51,040 bases of DNA from Bacillota bacterium (GTDB lineage: Bacteria > Bacillota > Bacilli > Alicyclobacillales > SLC66). Positions within the stretch are counted from its first letter, which is position 1. Every line of letters starts with the position of its first letter. Shown one piece after another: positions 7,887 through 16,060 of the stretch. The notes under the pieces are model-generated. The model was not told where the DNA came from. It did no database searches and saw only the letters and a list, made by a program, of their open reading frames with translations. Where the stretch lies: contig JAKACV010000018.1 of assembly GCA_021821085.1 (NCBI GenBank), positions 1 through 51,040 of the forward strand, read 5' to 3'. The position numbers and the translations under genes were made by a program.

Positions 7887-8006
7887 GATTTTCGTAATGA
7901 TTTTCGTAATGATTTTCGTAATGATTTTCGTAATGATTTTCGTAATGATTTTCGTAATGATTTTCGTAATGATTTTCGTAATGATTTTCGTAATGATTTT
8001 CGTAAT
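7887..8006. repeat. Ten perfect 12-bp tandem repeats (iteron-like)
   Basis: The unit GATTTTCGTAAT occurs ten times head to tail without a single mismatch, followed by a degenerate eleventh copy. Because the unit is a multiple of three it leaves open frames on both strands, which are artefacts. The array resembles iterons bound by a replication or partition protein, or a simple slippage array. Confidence 0.9.
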
Positions 8007-8228
8007 GATTTTTGTATGCATTGCTATATGTCATGATACCATTCGTGTACATGTACTTTCAAGCTGTTTGCATATAAAAATCATTTCAAAACGAATAGAA
8101 AAGGAATGATTTTTTATGATTTTTGTAAATCAGTGTTTAAAACTAATAAAATTTCTTCTTACACTTGAAGATTTGAATTTCGAAAAAAATCAACGTCCGA
8201 TAATATACATTATGTAAACTAATAAATA

Positions 8229-8255
8229 AAAAAAGAAGGCGATGCCTTCTTTTTT
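8229..8255. terminator. Bidirectional terminator downstream of dnaD
   Basis: A 12-bp stem (8229-8240 with 8244-8255) around GAT. On the reverse strand it lies 12 bases past the dnaD stop and ends in a run of T residues, marking the island/core boundary. Confidence 0.85.
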
Positions 8256-8266
8256 GGATTCACTCG

Positions 8267-9043
8267 TTATGGCAGTGTCTCTCTCTGTTCTGTTGCATCT
8301 TTCTTGCGAAATACTTCATAAAATCTTTCGTATTTACCCGGTTGTACGGCCGGTACGATCTGTTCTTTATTTGTATCACCCATGCGTGCATTGTCATGAT
8401 TAAAATCATTTTTACTACGTTGCGTATTGTTTGAATTCTGACGTTTACTCGTTCGATCTGTTGAACGTGCGCGATATTTTTGACGGTACTCCTGTAATTG
8501 TTGTTCCGACTTAATGTTCGTTCGCGACCAATCCGTTAACACGGTATCTACATAGCGAAAATTATAGACACCGGCTAAAACAGATTCCCTTAACGCTTCA
8601 ATGATCATCCATTGTGGATATTGATCCTCATCTACCCACTGCATGATTTGCTCGTATTCAAGTGGCGACAAAAGTCTGCCAAATTCCTCCTCAAAACGGG
8701 TATAGACAGAGGCCGTTGTATTAGATCTATTTTCCAATCCAAGTACTCTTTCAATTAAGGGGCGCAGACTCACCCGATCATTTTTGTGTTGCAGCAGACC
8801 TTGTCCCATAATACCTTGAAGTATGACGGCAATTCGCTCTTTAGACAAACTCATACGCCCGGCTAAATCATCTAAACGTGGGAATGAATGTTCAATCTGT
8901 TGAGAGGCTACTATGTGAAGGATTATGAGGAATTCCTCATCACTTAGACCAATAGAATGATAGCGACGAAATAGAATATATGGGAATGTAGCATAACTTT
9001 CCTCCAACGCATCTAGAGCCTGGTCGAGGGGTTTACTGCTCAC
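8267..9043 (-). CDS. dnaD: DnaD-type replication initiation protein
   Basis: A 258-residue DnaD protein. Residues 1-110 form the winged-helix N-domain (LSDEEFLIILHI, FPRLDDLAGRMSLS); residues about 120-195 form the DnaB_2/DnaD C-domain with the conserved YEQIMQWV, WMIIEAL and YNFRYVDTVLTDW segments; the tail is polar and Asn/Arg-rich. DnaD acts with DnaA and DnaB in loading the replicative helicase at oriC. GTG at 9043 follows GGAGGTGG. As in B. subtilis it lies downstream of asnS, but here about 400 bases separate them. The usual next gene, nth, is absent and replaced by the island. Confidence 0.9.
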   Translation of the reverse strand: MSSKPLDQALDALEESYATFPYILFRRYHSIGLSDEEFLIILHIVASQQIEHSFPRLDDLAGRMSLSKERIAVILQGIMGQGLLQHKNDRVSLRPLIERVLGLENRSNTTASVYTRFEEEFGRLLSPLEYEQIMQWVDEDQYPQWMIIEALRESVLAGVYNFRYVDTVLTDWSRTNIKSEQQLQEYRQKYRARSTDRTSKRQNSNNTQRSKNDFNHDNARMGDTNKEQIVPAVQPGKYERFYEVFRKKDATEQRETLP

Positions 9044-9445
9044 GAAGTACCACCTCCGTTAACAAGTATACCATTCTACTTTGAGCGCTTGTAGAGGAAT
9101 TTTTTCAAGAAAAGGAGATTAACAACGATAGGTCTCTCCCCTATTATTGTCAAATGAACGAGTCGTATAGTGTGCTCTGACTTTATTACAACTTAGCTGA
9201 GTTCGCTCAGGCAACTTGACACGAGCATTTTGCGCTGTCCTCATTTTTTCAGAAACGAAACCTTTTAAAGGCTCTTTTTGAATAAATTTGCGCCTCGGGC
9301 GGTCACGCATACCGATCCCCTGCTCAAACTGCTCAAACATGGCTACGCCAAACACGCTACGGGCCCAGTATGCGTGACCGCCCGTAGCGTGTTTTGGTTT
9401 CAACTATTTACTTTCATCGCTACTCGTCGAAAAAACCAGGTGTCT
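9044..9445. other. asnS-dnaD spacer with competing hairpins
   Basis: About 400 bases. The reverse strand holds an open frame of up to 94 codons (9119-9403; a better internal ATG reads MFEQFEQGIGMRDRPRRKF), but there is no clear ribosome binding site and the sequence is not recognised. The notable content is the pair of overlapping inverted repeats at 9296-9394. Confidence 0.4.
9296..9394 (-). promoter_or_regulatory. Two mutually exclusive hairpins between asnS and dnaD
   Basis: Hairpin 1 pairs 9350-9364 (AAACACGCTACGGGC) with 9380-9394, 15 bp perfect. Hairpin 2 pairs 9296-9311 (CGGGCGGTCACGCATA) with 9369-9384, 16 bp perfect. They share bases 9380-9384, so both cannot be fully formed in one RNA. 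No long T run follows, so this is either an unusual terminator/antiterminator or a mobile palindromic repeat. Confidence 0.45.
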
Positions 9446-10741
9446 CTATGGATATAAGCGATACAATAAACGCGGGAACGGAATTGTTTCTCGAACATGC
9501 TCAAGCCCACAAATCCAAGCTACCGTGCGTTCTAGACCAAGTCCGAAACCAGAGTGTGGTACGGACCCATACTGACGTAAATCCATGTACCAAGCGTATG
9601 CTTCCGCGGGTAGTTCATGCTCTGCAAAACGTGATGCAAGTAATTCTGCATCGTCAATTCGCTGTGAACCACCAATAATTTCTCCGTACCCTTCCGGGGC
9701 TAATAAATCTGCACACAAAACAACTTCTGGACGATCAGGGTCTGGTTTCATGTAGAATGCTTTTATTGACGTAGGAAATCTCTCGATAAATACAGGACGC
9801 GAATAGTGTTCAACGATTGCTGCTTCATGTGGAGCGCCAAAATCTTCTCCCCACTGAATCGAATGACCATCGTTTTGCAGTAGCTCAATTGCCTCGTCAT
9901 AGGAAATACGCGGGAATGGAGCAATCGCGTTTTCAAGCGCCGGTATATCTCTGCCAATTGCTTTAAGTTCAACTTGGCATTTTGTTAACACATGGTGCAC
10001 AATATGTTGAATTAATTGTTCTTGAATATCTAAACTTTCTTCATGTGTCGTATAAGCCATTTCCGGTTCAATCATCCAAAATTCAATCAAGTGGCGTCTT
10101 GTCTTGGATTTTTCTGCTCGAAATGTAGGCCCAAAAGAGTATACACGTCCTAATGCCATAGCAGCCGCTTCCATATAAAGTTGACCGCTTTGTGTAAGGT
10201 ATGCATCGCGATCAAAGTATTGGGTGTGAAAGAGATTTGTGGTTCCTTCACATGATGATGGGGTCAGAATCGGTGGATCTACTTGAGTAAAATCACGGTC
10301 GTCTAAAAATTGGCGAATGGCTTTGATGATTTCGGCACGAATTTTCAGAATGGAACGCTGCCTTGGACCACGAATCCATAAATGACGATGATCGAGTAAA
10401 AAGTCGACTCCATGTTCTTTCGGTGTAATGGGATAATCATGCGTTAGATGCAATACTTCTAGATTTTGAACCTGAAGTTCCACACCAGAAGGAGCGCGAT
10501 CGTCCTTCACCACTACGCCAGTCACTCTCAATGAGCTTTCTTGCGTGAGTGAAGTCGCAAGAGCAAATACGTCATCTGAAACCTCAGTTTTAGCTGCAAC
10601 ACCTTGAACAAATCCAGTGCCATCGCGTAACTGTAGAAATGCTACCTTCCCTGATGAGCGCTTGGTGTGCAACCAGCCTTGCACGACTACAGTTTCATCA
10701 ATGTGTTGACCCAGATGTTGAATAAGTACAGATTGAAGCAT
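9446..10741 (-). CDS. asnS: Asparaginyl-tRNA synthetase
   Basis: A 431-residue class IIb aminoacyl-tRNA synthetase that charges tRNA-Asn. It has an N-terminal OB-fold ([24 protein letters not shown]), motif 2 ([24 protein letters not shown]) and motif 3 ([17 protein letters not shown]). The ATG at 10741 is preceded by GGAGG at 10751-10755; an open upstream extension lacks a site. No T-box leader is visible. A terminator for the gene upstream lies at 10790-10832, so asnS has its own start signal. Confidence 0.95.
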   Translation of the reverse strand: MLQSVLIQHLGQHIDETVVVQGWLHTKRSSGKVAFLQLRDGTGFVQGVAAKTEVSDDVFALATSLTQESSLRVTGVVVKDDRAPSGVELQVQNLEVLHLTHDYPITPKEHGVDFLLDHRHLWIRGPRQRSILKIRAEIIKAIRQFLDDRDFTQVDPPILTPSSCEGTTNLFHTQYFDRDAYLTQSGQLYMEAAAMALGRVYSFGPTFRAEKSKTRRHLIEFWMIEPEMAYTTHEESLDIQEQLIQHIVHHVLTKCQVELKAIGRDIPALENAIAPFPRISYDEAIELLQNDGHSIQWGEDFGAPHEAAIVEHYSRPVFIERFPTSIKAFYMKPDPDRPEVVLCADLLAPEGYGEIIGGSQRIDDAELLASRFAEHELPAEAYAWYMDLRQYGSVPHSGFGLGLERTVAWICGLEHVRETIPFPRLLYRLYP

Positions 10742-10789
10742 CGATATACGCCTCCGAACGAATTTATGCATATAGAAAACTAGGTTCAT

Positions 10790-10832
10790 TGTAAAAAGAA
10801 ACCTCCTACAATGCAAATCATTGTAGGAGGTT
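10790..10832 (-). terminator. Terminator of the FtsH-like protease gene
   Basis: On the reverse strand a 14-bp perfect stem (10800-10813 with 10819-10832) is followed by a T-rich stretch (10790-10799). Confidence 0.85.
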
Positions 10833-10852
10833 GTGAAAAACGCGATACTTGC

Positions 10853-12376
10853 TCAATTCGCAATTTGTTCAACCTTTGATGATGGGTTCTCACGCGTTAT
10901 CACTGAGGATTCTTTACATCGATTTAACCAATCTCGAAAAATGTCACCATCGATGCTTTCCGTCGCAACGACATATTCTGCATAGGTTCGCAGTTCCTCA
11001 GCGAACGGGAGAAGTTCTTCATGTGTTCGGTGTTCAATCTCAGAAAGGATAAACCGTACTTCCTCATCGAGAATGCCTTCTGGCAAATGTTCTTCGGCAA
11101 CAATCCCTATGCGACTCAGTCCACACATGACCTCTGTACGGGCGATTCGGCTAGCTTGTAAGAAGTCATTTTGTGCGCCAGTCGAACGGTTGTGAAACAC
11201 AAGACTCTCTGCCACAGCGCCACCAAGTGCAACAACGATTTGTTGATCTAATTGTTCCTTTGTGTAGAGATAACCATCGGTTTCAGGGATTTGACGAACA
11301 AAACCCAATGCGTTTCCACGTGGTGCAATTGTAATATGCGATACAGAATAAGAACGCATCATTTCAGACGCAATTGCATGTCCTAGTTCGTGCACAGCTA
11401 CTCTATACAGTTCATCATTCGTCGGGTGACGACCCGTCTTTTCCCCCATTAGTACTTTGTCTACGGCGTCTCGAAAATATGCTTGAGTGATACGAGAGGA
11501 ATTATCCCGCAACGCGATAATCGCAGCTTCGTTACATAAGCTTTCTAACTGAGCCCCGGAAAAACCATATGTTTCACGAGAAATATGTTCCAAATCAACA
11601 TCTTCATCGAGTGGTTTATCTTTTGTTTGAATTCGTAAAATGTGAAGACGACCTTCTTTGTCAGGAAGGTCAACTCGAATCTGGCGGTCAAATCGCCCCG
11701 GTCGCAATAGCGCGCTATCTAGAATATCAGAACGATTCGTTGCGGCGATGACAAGAACCATAGGGCTTTGTGTAGTTTGCATGCCATCCATTTCCGTCAG
11801 CAATTGATTTAGTGTTTGGTCGTACTCTTGATGGCTGTGTGCGCCTCGTTTGCCGCCGACAACATCAATTTCGTCAATGAATACAATAGCGCTGTCTTTA
11901 CCTTCTTTGCGTGCACTTTGACGTGCGCGACGAAAAATATCCCGTACGCGTTGTGCCCCGACTCCAACGTACATTTCTACGAATTCACTGCCTGATGCCG
12001 AGATAAATGCTGAATCTGTATAGGTTGCGGCTGCTTTTGCCATGAGTGTTTTACCAGTACCAGGTGGCCCTGTCAGAAGAATCCCCTTCAATGGTCGGAT
12101 ACCCAGGGAACGAATTTTTTCACGGTAGCGTAAAAAATCGAGCGCCTCCATTAATTCTCGTTTTGCATGATCTTGACCACCGATGTGATCAAAATTGATC
12201 GCATGACGCACAGCAGCTTCTTTTGAACCAGTTGGAGCCATCATTTGTCGTCGTTCCATTAAAGTATAGATGGCAAAGCCGACTGCTAGTAAGAGTAAAA
12301 CTGGCAAAACGTTAATCCCGATGACCGCTAAAAAAACAACTAAGGCAACGGCAACACCAATGAGCCAGTCCCTCAC
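10853..12376 (-). CDS. FtsH-like membrane AAA+ zinc protease without a periplasmic domain
   Basis: A 507-residue FtsH-type protein. Two adjacent membrane helices (residues about 4-40) are joined by only a few residues, so the extracytoplasmic domain of FtsH is missing. Walker A GPPGTGKT is at 103-110, Walker B IVFIDEID at 164-171, the pore motif region FVEMYVGVGA at 132-141, RPGRFDR at 225-231, the zinc site HELGH at 329-333 and a likely third ligand Asp404. All catalytic parts look intact. It probably degrades or remodels membrane-proximal substrates and is likely a paralogue of housekeeping ftsH. GTG at 12376 overlaps the stop of the membrane protein upstream (GTGA), so the two are coupled. 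Confidence 0.85.
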   Translation of the reverse strand: MRDWLIGVAVALVVFLAVIGINVLPVLLLLAVGFAIYTLMERRQMMAPTGSKEAAVRHAINFDHIGGQDHAKRELMEALDFLRYREKIRSLGIRPLKGILLTGPPGTGKTLMAKAAATYTDSAFISASGSEFVEMYVGVGAQRVRDIFRRARQSARKEGKDSAIVFIDEIDVVGGKRGAHSHQEYDQTLNQLLTEMDGMQTTQSPMVLVIAATNRSDILDSALLRPGRFDRQIRVDLPDKEGRLHILRIQTKDKPLDEDVDLEHISRETYGFSGAQLESLCNEAAIIALRDNSSRITQAYFRDAVDKVLMGEKTGRHPTNDELYRVAVHELGHAIASEMMRSYSVSHITIAPRGNALGFVRQIPETDGYLYTKEQLDQQIVVALGGAVAESLVFHNRSTGAQNDFLQASRIARTEVMCGLSRIGIVAEEHLPEGILDEEVRFILSEIEHRTHEELLPFAEELRTYAEYVVATESIDGDIFRDWLNRCKESSVITRENPSSKVEQIAN

Positions 12377-12900
12377 AGTCCATTCCCCCCAAGCGCCCTA
12401 TTCGTATAAGGCACAATACTATAAAAATAACTTTTGTTTTGGGTCAGTTGGATGAAGATATCCTGACTATTCATCGTCACGTAACAGGTGATGTGCTGTT
12501 CTTTTGCGGACGTTTCGAGTTGGTGTATCATCGTAACATAGGTACCCTGAGCAATCCCTTGATACAAAATAGGTTGGAAGTTTTCAAAAGCTGTAGTGAG
12601 CGATGGGGATGGGTGATCCTTTAAAATAATATTAATAGAGCCGCCTAAACTTGCTGCGACTTCACTTTGTATTTGCGCATACGTTGCTTGAAGATCCTGG
12701 ACAGGACCTAATGCGACTGTGACAAATGGTGTTTGAGAGGTTGCATTCACTTGCACGTCCTGTACTTGCGGGATGTGTGAAAGATTAGTTTTCAGTGGTT
12801 GAATAATATCATATGTGCGATAGACTTGTAGTCCTCCAAATAGCACAATGAAAGTAAGAAGAAGTGCAGCAAGTGCCGGTAAAATGCGGATCCTCGACAA
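12373..12900 (-). CDS. Membrane-anchored protein coupled to the FtsH-like protease
   Basis: About 175 residues with one N-terminal membrane helix (residues about 8-27), then a soluble region with two alpha/beta-like units (VQDVQVNATSQTPFVTVALG and HITCYVTMNSQDIFIQL). The family is not recognised. The start is probably TTG at 12900, eight bases past GGAGGA; GTG at 12909 overlaps the ribosome binding site. Its stop overlaps the protease start by four bases, which suggests that it works with the protease as adaptor, anchor or substrate. The protease lacks its own extracytoplasmic domain, and this protein could supply one. Confidence 0.65.
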   Translation of the reverse strand: MSRIRILPALAALLLTFIVLFGGLQVYRTYDIIQPLKTNLSHIPQVQDVQVNATSQTPFVTVALGPVQDLQATYAQIQSEVAASLGGSINIILKDHPSPSLTTAFENFQPILYQGIAQGTYVTMIHQLETSAKEQHITCYVTMNSQDIFIQLTQNKSYFYSIVPYTNRALGGNGL

Positions 12901-13008
12901 ATGAACCACTCCTCCTTAAACGATCTAGTAAGAGTATATCATTTATCGAGGCGAAGATCAGCCCGCAAAGTAGACCAGGAACACATAGAAGTTCCTATGG
13001 TGCGTGGA

Positions 13009-13545
13009 TTATCCCACTTGTGGGAAATGATTCGTTTGAAAATAAAATAACAATCGACCAGTGTACATGTCTACATAGGTAAATAAGTATCCGCCATTTG
13101 TGAGATGCGCCGTAATTTGCCATACCGCATTCCCACTTGCTTTCGTGGATAAGGGTGTATTGAGACTTTTATCCACGATCCCGGGAAGTGCGGATACTAT
13201 TCGTGTTATGGGCTTGTGCAATGCTTCTACCGCTTGAATCGCACGTGTTTGCGAGACGGTTTGACTTTTATACACAATCGTCGCTTGTTGATTTCGGACA
13301 AAAACGTACAACTCTCTTCCGAGTGCATCAGTACCTGTTACGGTCACGTCCATAGGTTCACCCGTATAAATCTGTGCACTCTGGACATGTTGTAAAGGCG
13401 TATGATCAAGGGCAAATAAGGTAGCCGTCTCTACTGCCGAGTTTGTGGATGTTAGAAGAGGCAAGATCCGCACGGTCAAGATGATGACAAGACACATCAT
13501 GATCACTACAATGCTCAGTAGTGTAAATGTAACTTTATGTCTCAT
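13009..13545 (-). CDS. ypmB: YpmB/TseB-like membrane protein (DUF5590, PepSY)
   Basis: A 178-residue protein with one N-terminal membrane helix (LLSIVVIMMCLVIILTV) and a PepSY-like outer part ending in FTYVDMYTGRLLFYF. Length, topology and neighbours match B. subtilis YpmB (TseB), a cell-wall elongation regulator that works with PBP2A. The ATG at 13545 overlaps the ypmA stop (ATGA), as in Bacillus. The usual next gene aspB is not present; the membrane protein and FtsH-like protease follow instead. Confidence 0.75.
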   Translation of the reverse strand: MRHKVTFTLLSIVVIMMCLVIILTVRILPLLTSTNSAVETATLFALDHTPLQHVQSAQIYTGEPMDVTVTGTDALGRELYVFVRNQQATIVYKSQTVSQTRAIQAVEALHKPITRIVSALPGIVDKSLNTPLSTKASGNAVWQITAHLTNGGYLFTYVDMYTGRLLFYFQTNHFPQVG

Positions 13546-13715
13546 ACGTCTGTCCTATAAATGGTTACTGTGTATTTTCCAGGTTGATCTGCTTTCGCTA
13601 ATCCAAAAATCACATCTTTGTCTTTTAGATTTCGGTTTAGAAAGTCGATGAGGACATAGAGTTCAGTAGATCCTTCAACTTCCTTTACTGCTACGATCCG
13701 ATTAACTGGTTCCAT
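13542..13715 (-). CDS. ypmA: YpmA-like small protein (DUF4264)
   Basis: A 57-residue protein reading MEPVNRIVAVKEVEGSTELY and so on, with the YVLIDFLNRNLKDKDVIFGLA and YTVTIYRT segments that match B. subtilis YpmA in length, order and pattern. GAGGAGAG lies about 13 bases upstream. It ends in an ATGA overlap with ypmB and begins 20 bases after surE. The function is unknown. Confidence 0.85.
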   Translation of the reverse strand: MEPVNRIVAVKEVEGSTELYVLIDFLNRNLKDKDVIFGLAKADQPGKYTVTIYRTDV

Positions 13716-13734
13716 AAATAGTTAAAATCTCTCC

Positions 13735-14490
13735 TCACAATGTGAGTTGCCATGAATTTAGTGTAACAAGGCTTTGACCATTTGTAAAATCAAAGTGAAC
13801 TGGTGTGACACTTACCTTTCCTGCTTCAATGGCATGTACGTCTGTGTCTTGTTCATTGTGAACTTTAACAATTTTCCCAGCCTGCCAATAATAGTTTCTT
13901 CCAAGTGGGTCAGTACGCCGTTCATACGCATTTTTGTATTTGCGCACGCCGATTCGAGTGACCACGATGCCTTTTAATTCATCATAAGGTAAAGGTGGAA
14001 TATTTACATTTAAATAAGTATCTGCAGTTAAACCGTGTTGAATCACTTGATGCGCTAAGTTTTCCGCGATCCGAACGCTTGCCGTAAAGTCGAACGGTGG
14101 TTTTGTCACGGATAGCGCAATTGCCTTGAAACCTTGCAATACAGCTTCCGCTGCGGCTGAAGCTGTTCCTGAATAGACGATGTCAAGACCAAGGTTTGCG
14201 CCGCTGTTTACCCCACTTAAGACTAAGTCAGGTGCGTCTTCGCAAAGCGCGCCAAGAGCAAGTTTTACACAATCAGCAGGTGTACCGTTCACTTGATATG
14301 CGCGGATGCTAGAGCCTAAATGAACTTCATCCACATGTAGTGGTTTATGCAAGGTAATCGAATGACTTGTTGCACTTTGCTGGCGATCTGGCGCTACCAC
14401 CGTCACAGTAGCAAAAGAAGCGAAATGTTTTGCCAGGGTTTGAATGCCAGAAGCGTGGATTCCATCATCATTTGTAATTAATACACGCAT
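13735..14490 (-). CDS. surE: 5'/3'-nucleotidase SurE
   Basis: A 251-residue survival protein SurE. The N-terminus MRVLITNDDGIHASGI carries the two metal-binding Asp residues; Ser/Asn ligands follow in QSATSHSITL and SGVNSGANLGLDIVYSGTASAA, all conserved. It removes phosphate from nucleoside monophosphates and helps survival under stress. It heads the surE-ypmA-ypmB-membrane protein-FtsH-like group on the reverse strand. Confidence 0.95.
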   Translation of the reverse strand: MRVLITNDDGIHASGIQTLAKHFASFATVTVVAPDRQQSATSHSITLHKPLHVDEVHLGSSIRAYQVNGTPADCVKLALGALCEDAPDLVLSGVNSGANLGLDIVYSGTASAAAEAVLQGFKAIALSVTKPPFDFTASVRIAENLAHQVIQHGLTADTYLNVNIPPLPYDELKGIVVTRIGVRKYKNAYERRTDPLGRNYYWQAGKIVKVHNEQDTDVHAIEAGKVSVTPVHFDFTNGQSLVTLNSWQLTL

Positions 14491-14582
14491 TTGTACGTAG
14501 TCCTTTCTCTATTGGCATAACCTACGTCTCATGTAATGGAGAAGGGTCGGTGATACTAGGCGCAGAGGAGGTGTCAAACGAC

Positions 14583-14738
14583 ATGAAAAAAGACAGATCT
14601 CCGCATTTGCCCAACCCAGACCACGATCTTCTGTTAAAAATGCCTGATCTTGTATTTGGATTCGAAGTGGAACGATTAATCCCTGATGAATCAAGATTAT
14701 ATCGTTATATGTTCGATCAGACCTTCAATCGTTGGTGA
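14583..14738 (+). CDS. Small 51-residue hypothetical protein
   Basis: An ATG at 14583 lies nine bases after a perfect GAGGAGGT (14566-14573). The protein is charged and soluble, with a PNPDHD segment, FGFEVERLIPDESRLYRYMF and a Trp at the end. Its last 22 bases overlap the 3' end of the opposite-strand deaminase gene. The ribosome binding site and amino-acid make-up favour a real gene in the gap between the divergent surE and the deaminase 3' end. No family is recognised. Confidence 0.55.
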   Translation: MKKDRSPHLPNPDHDLLLKMPDLVFGFEVERLIPDESRLYRYMFDQTFNRW

Positions 14739-16024
14739 ACGGGAAATTTTTTGACTGCCTCTTCTGCTTCATAAAGGATTTTTTCCTTGTCTAATGTTTG
14801 CAGTTGACGGTTGCGCAGCAGAGCTTTACCTGCTACAAACACATCTGTTACATCCCCGCCATGTGAACTGTAGACGGCGTGAGATAATAAGTTATGACGT
14901 GGATAGTAGCGGGGTCCACTGATGTCAATGAGTTGGAAATCAGCTGGTGCACCTGGTATTAAGGTGCCCAAACCATCTTCTAAAAATAGCGTTTTTGCTC
15001 CTTCGCTTGTTGCCATGCGAAGCGCAGTATGTGCGTCAATGACGGTAGCGTCTTGTTCTACACCTTTATGCAATAATGCTACCAAGCGCAACTCTTCATA
15101 CAGATCCAATTTATTGTTGCTCGCGGCGCCATCTGTTCCAAGGCCAACAACAACGCCGTGTTGTAAGAGCTTTGCTAGCGGGGCAATTCCACTCCCGAGT
15201 TTTAGATTACTTCCGGGATTGTGCGCAACGTGTATGTGGTTTTGGGCAAGCAATTCGATGTCATGATCGGTGAGGTGGACACAGTGTGCGCCTATCACAC
15301 GATGTTCGAATAACCCGCTTTTGTAAAGCGACTCTACAGGTGTTAGGTTATACGCTGCGAGCGAATCAGTGACCTCTTTTGCCGTTTCTGCGATATGAAT
15401 TTGCAACGGGACATCTATCCGCTCAGCCACTTTCACGACATGTTTCAGATAGTCAGGAGGACAGGTATAAGGCGCATGTGGAGCTAACGTTGTGCGAATA
15501 CGTCCATCCCCTGCTCGATCATACGTCTGAATAAACATCTCGGTTTCACGCAATTTATCTAATGATGAATCATCCAAACCGATGAGTCCACGTCCTAAAA
15601 CTGCGCGCATTCCAGCTTCGATAGTCGCCTCGGCGACGCGATCCATGGATGCATACATATCGGTAAAGGTGGTAGTACCAGTTTCGATCATCTCCATCAT
15701 GGCAAGTTGAGTTCCGATTTCAATATCCTTTGGAGTTAGAACTGCTTCTGCAGGCCAAATCATATCGTTCAACCATGCATGTAATGGTAAATCATCAGCA
15801 TATCCACGTAAGAGAGACATCGCTGCATGTCCATGTGTATTGATAAATCCAGGGAGTAATAGTCGATTTTCTCCGTTGATACGCTCATACGACGCGTCAC
15901 AGTGTGGCGCCATCCCAACCCCAATTTGTTCGATGGTGCCAGCATTGAACAGCATGTAACCTTTTTCCACATAAGTTTGATGAAGTCCATCAATGTATGC
16001 CACGTTTTCGATGAGCCATTTCAT
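14717..16024 (-). CDS. mtaD: 5-methylthioadenosine/S-adenosylhomocysteine deaminase
   Basis: A 435-residue amidohydrolase. Metal ligands of the family are visible: HGHAAMSLLRG (the HxH on strand 1), APHAPYTC, the QIHIAET histidine, HCVHL and GTDGAASNN with the final Asp. The family removes ammonia from methylthioadenosine and S-adenosylhomocysteine. AAAGGAGAT precedes the ATG at 16024; the longer open frame up to 16051 has no site. The next gene upstream encodes a phosphorylase with a 6-oxopurine-type site, which supports deamination first and phosphorolysis second. It could also act on other adenosine- or guanine-like substrates. Confidence 0.85.
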   Translation of the reverse strand: MKWLIENVAYIDGLHQTYVEKGYMLFNAGTIEQIGVGMAPHCDASYERINGENRLLLPGFINTHGHAAMSLLRGYADDLPLHAWLNDMIWPAEAVLTPKDIEIGTQLAMMEMIETGTTTFTDMYASMDRVAEATIEAGMRAVLGRGLIGLDDSSLDKLRETEMFIQTYDRAGDGRIRTTLAPHAPYTCPPDYLKHVVKVAERIDVPLQIHIAETAKEVTDSLAAYNLTPVESLYKSGLFEHRVIGAHCVHLTDHDIELLAQNHIHVAHNPGSNLKLGSGIAPLAKLLQHGVVVGLGTDGAASNNKLDLYEELRLVALLHKGVEQDATVIDAHTALRMATSEGAKTLFLEDGLGTLIPGAPADFQLIDISGPRYYPRHNLLSHAVYSSHGGDVTDVFVAGKALLRNRQLQTLDKEKILYEAEEAVKKFPVHQRLKV

Positions 16025-16060
16025 GAACTGATCTCCTTTAATTTTAACCAATACGGTGGA

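Larger units (their letters stand above)
7264..8228. other. Repeat-rich non-coding end of the island
   Basis: About 960 bases with no convincing gene. It contains the 28-bp palindrome and nested repeats (7463-7535), an imperfect palindrome around CAATTG near 7610-7627, an eight-base inverted repeat (GTGAGATC at 7840-7847, with its partner just before the tandem array) and ten 12-bp tandem repeats (7887-8006). The motif CTTACACTT just before the array recurs near 8159. Together these resemble the origin or recombination region of a small mobile element. Confidence 0.5.

Noticed and set aside
7887-8006. CRISPR array
   Set aside because: The copies are 12 bases long and directly joined, with no spacers; no cas genes are present.
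7791-8109. Open frames on both strands through the 12-bp repeats
   Set aside because: The unit length is a multiple of three and contains no stop, so long frames arise automatically; the proteins are pure repeats without start signals.
9119-9403. 94-codon reverse-strand frame between asnS and dnaD
   Set aside because: No ribosome binding site, unrecognised sequence, and most of its first third is the inverted-repeat structure; kept only as a note in the spacer entry.
10742-10853. T-box or other riboswitch upstream of asnS
   Set aside because: The spacer is about 110 bases and consists mainly of the terminator of the preceding gene; no T-box motif is present.
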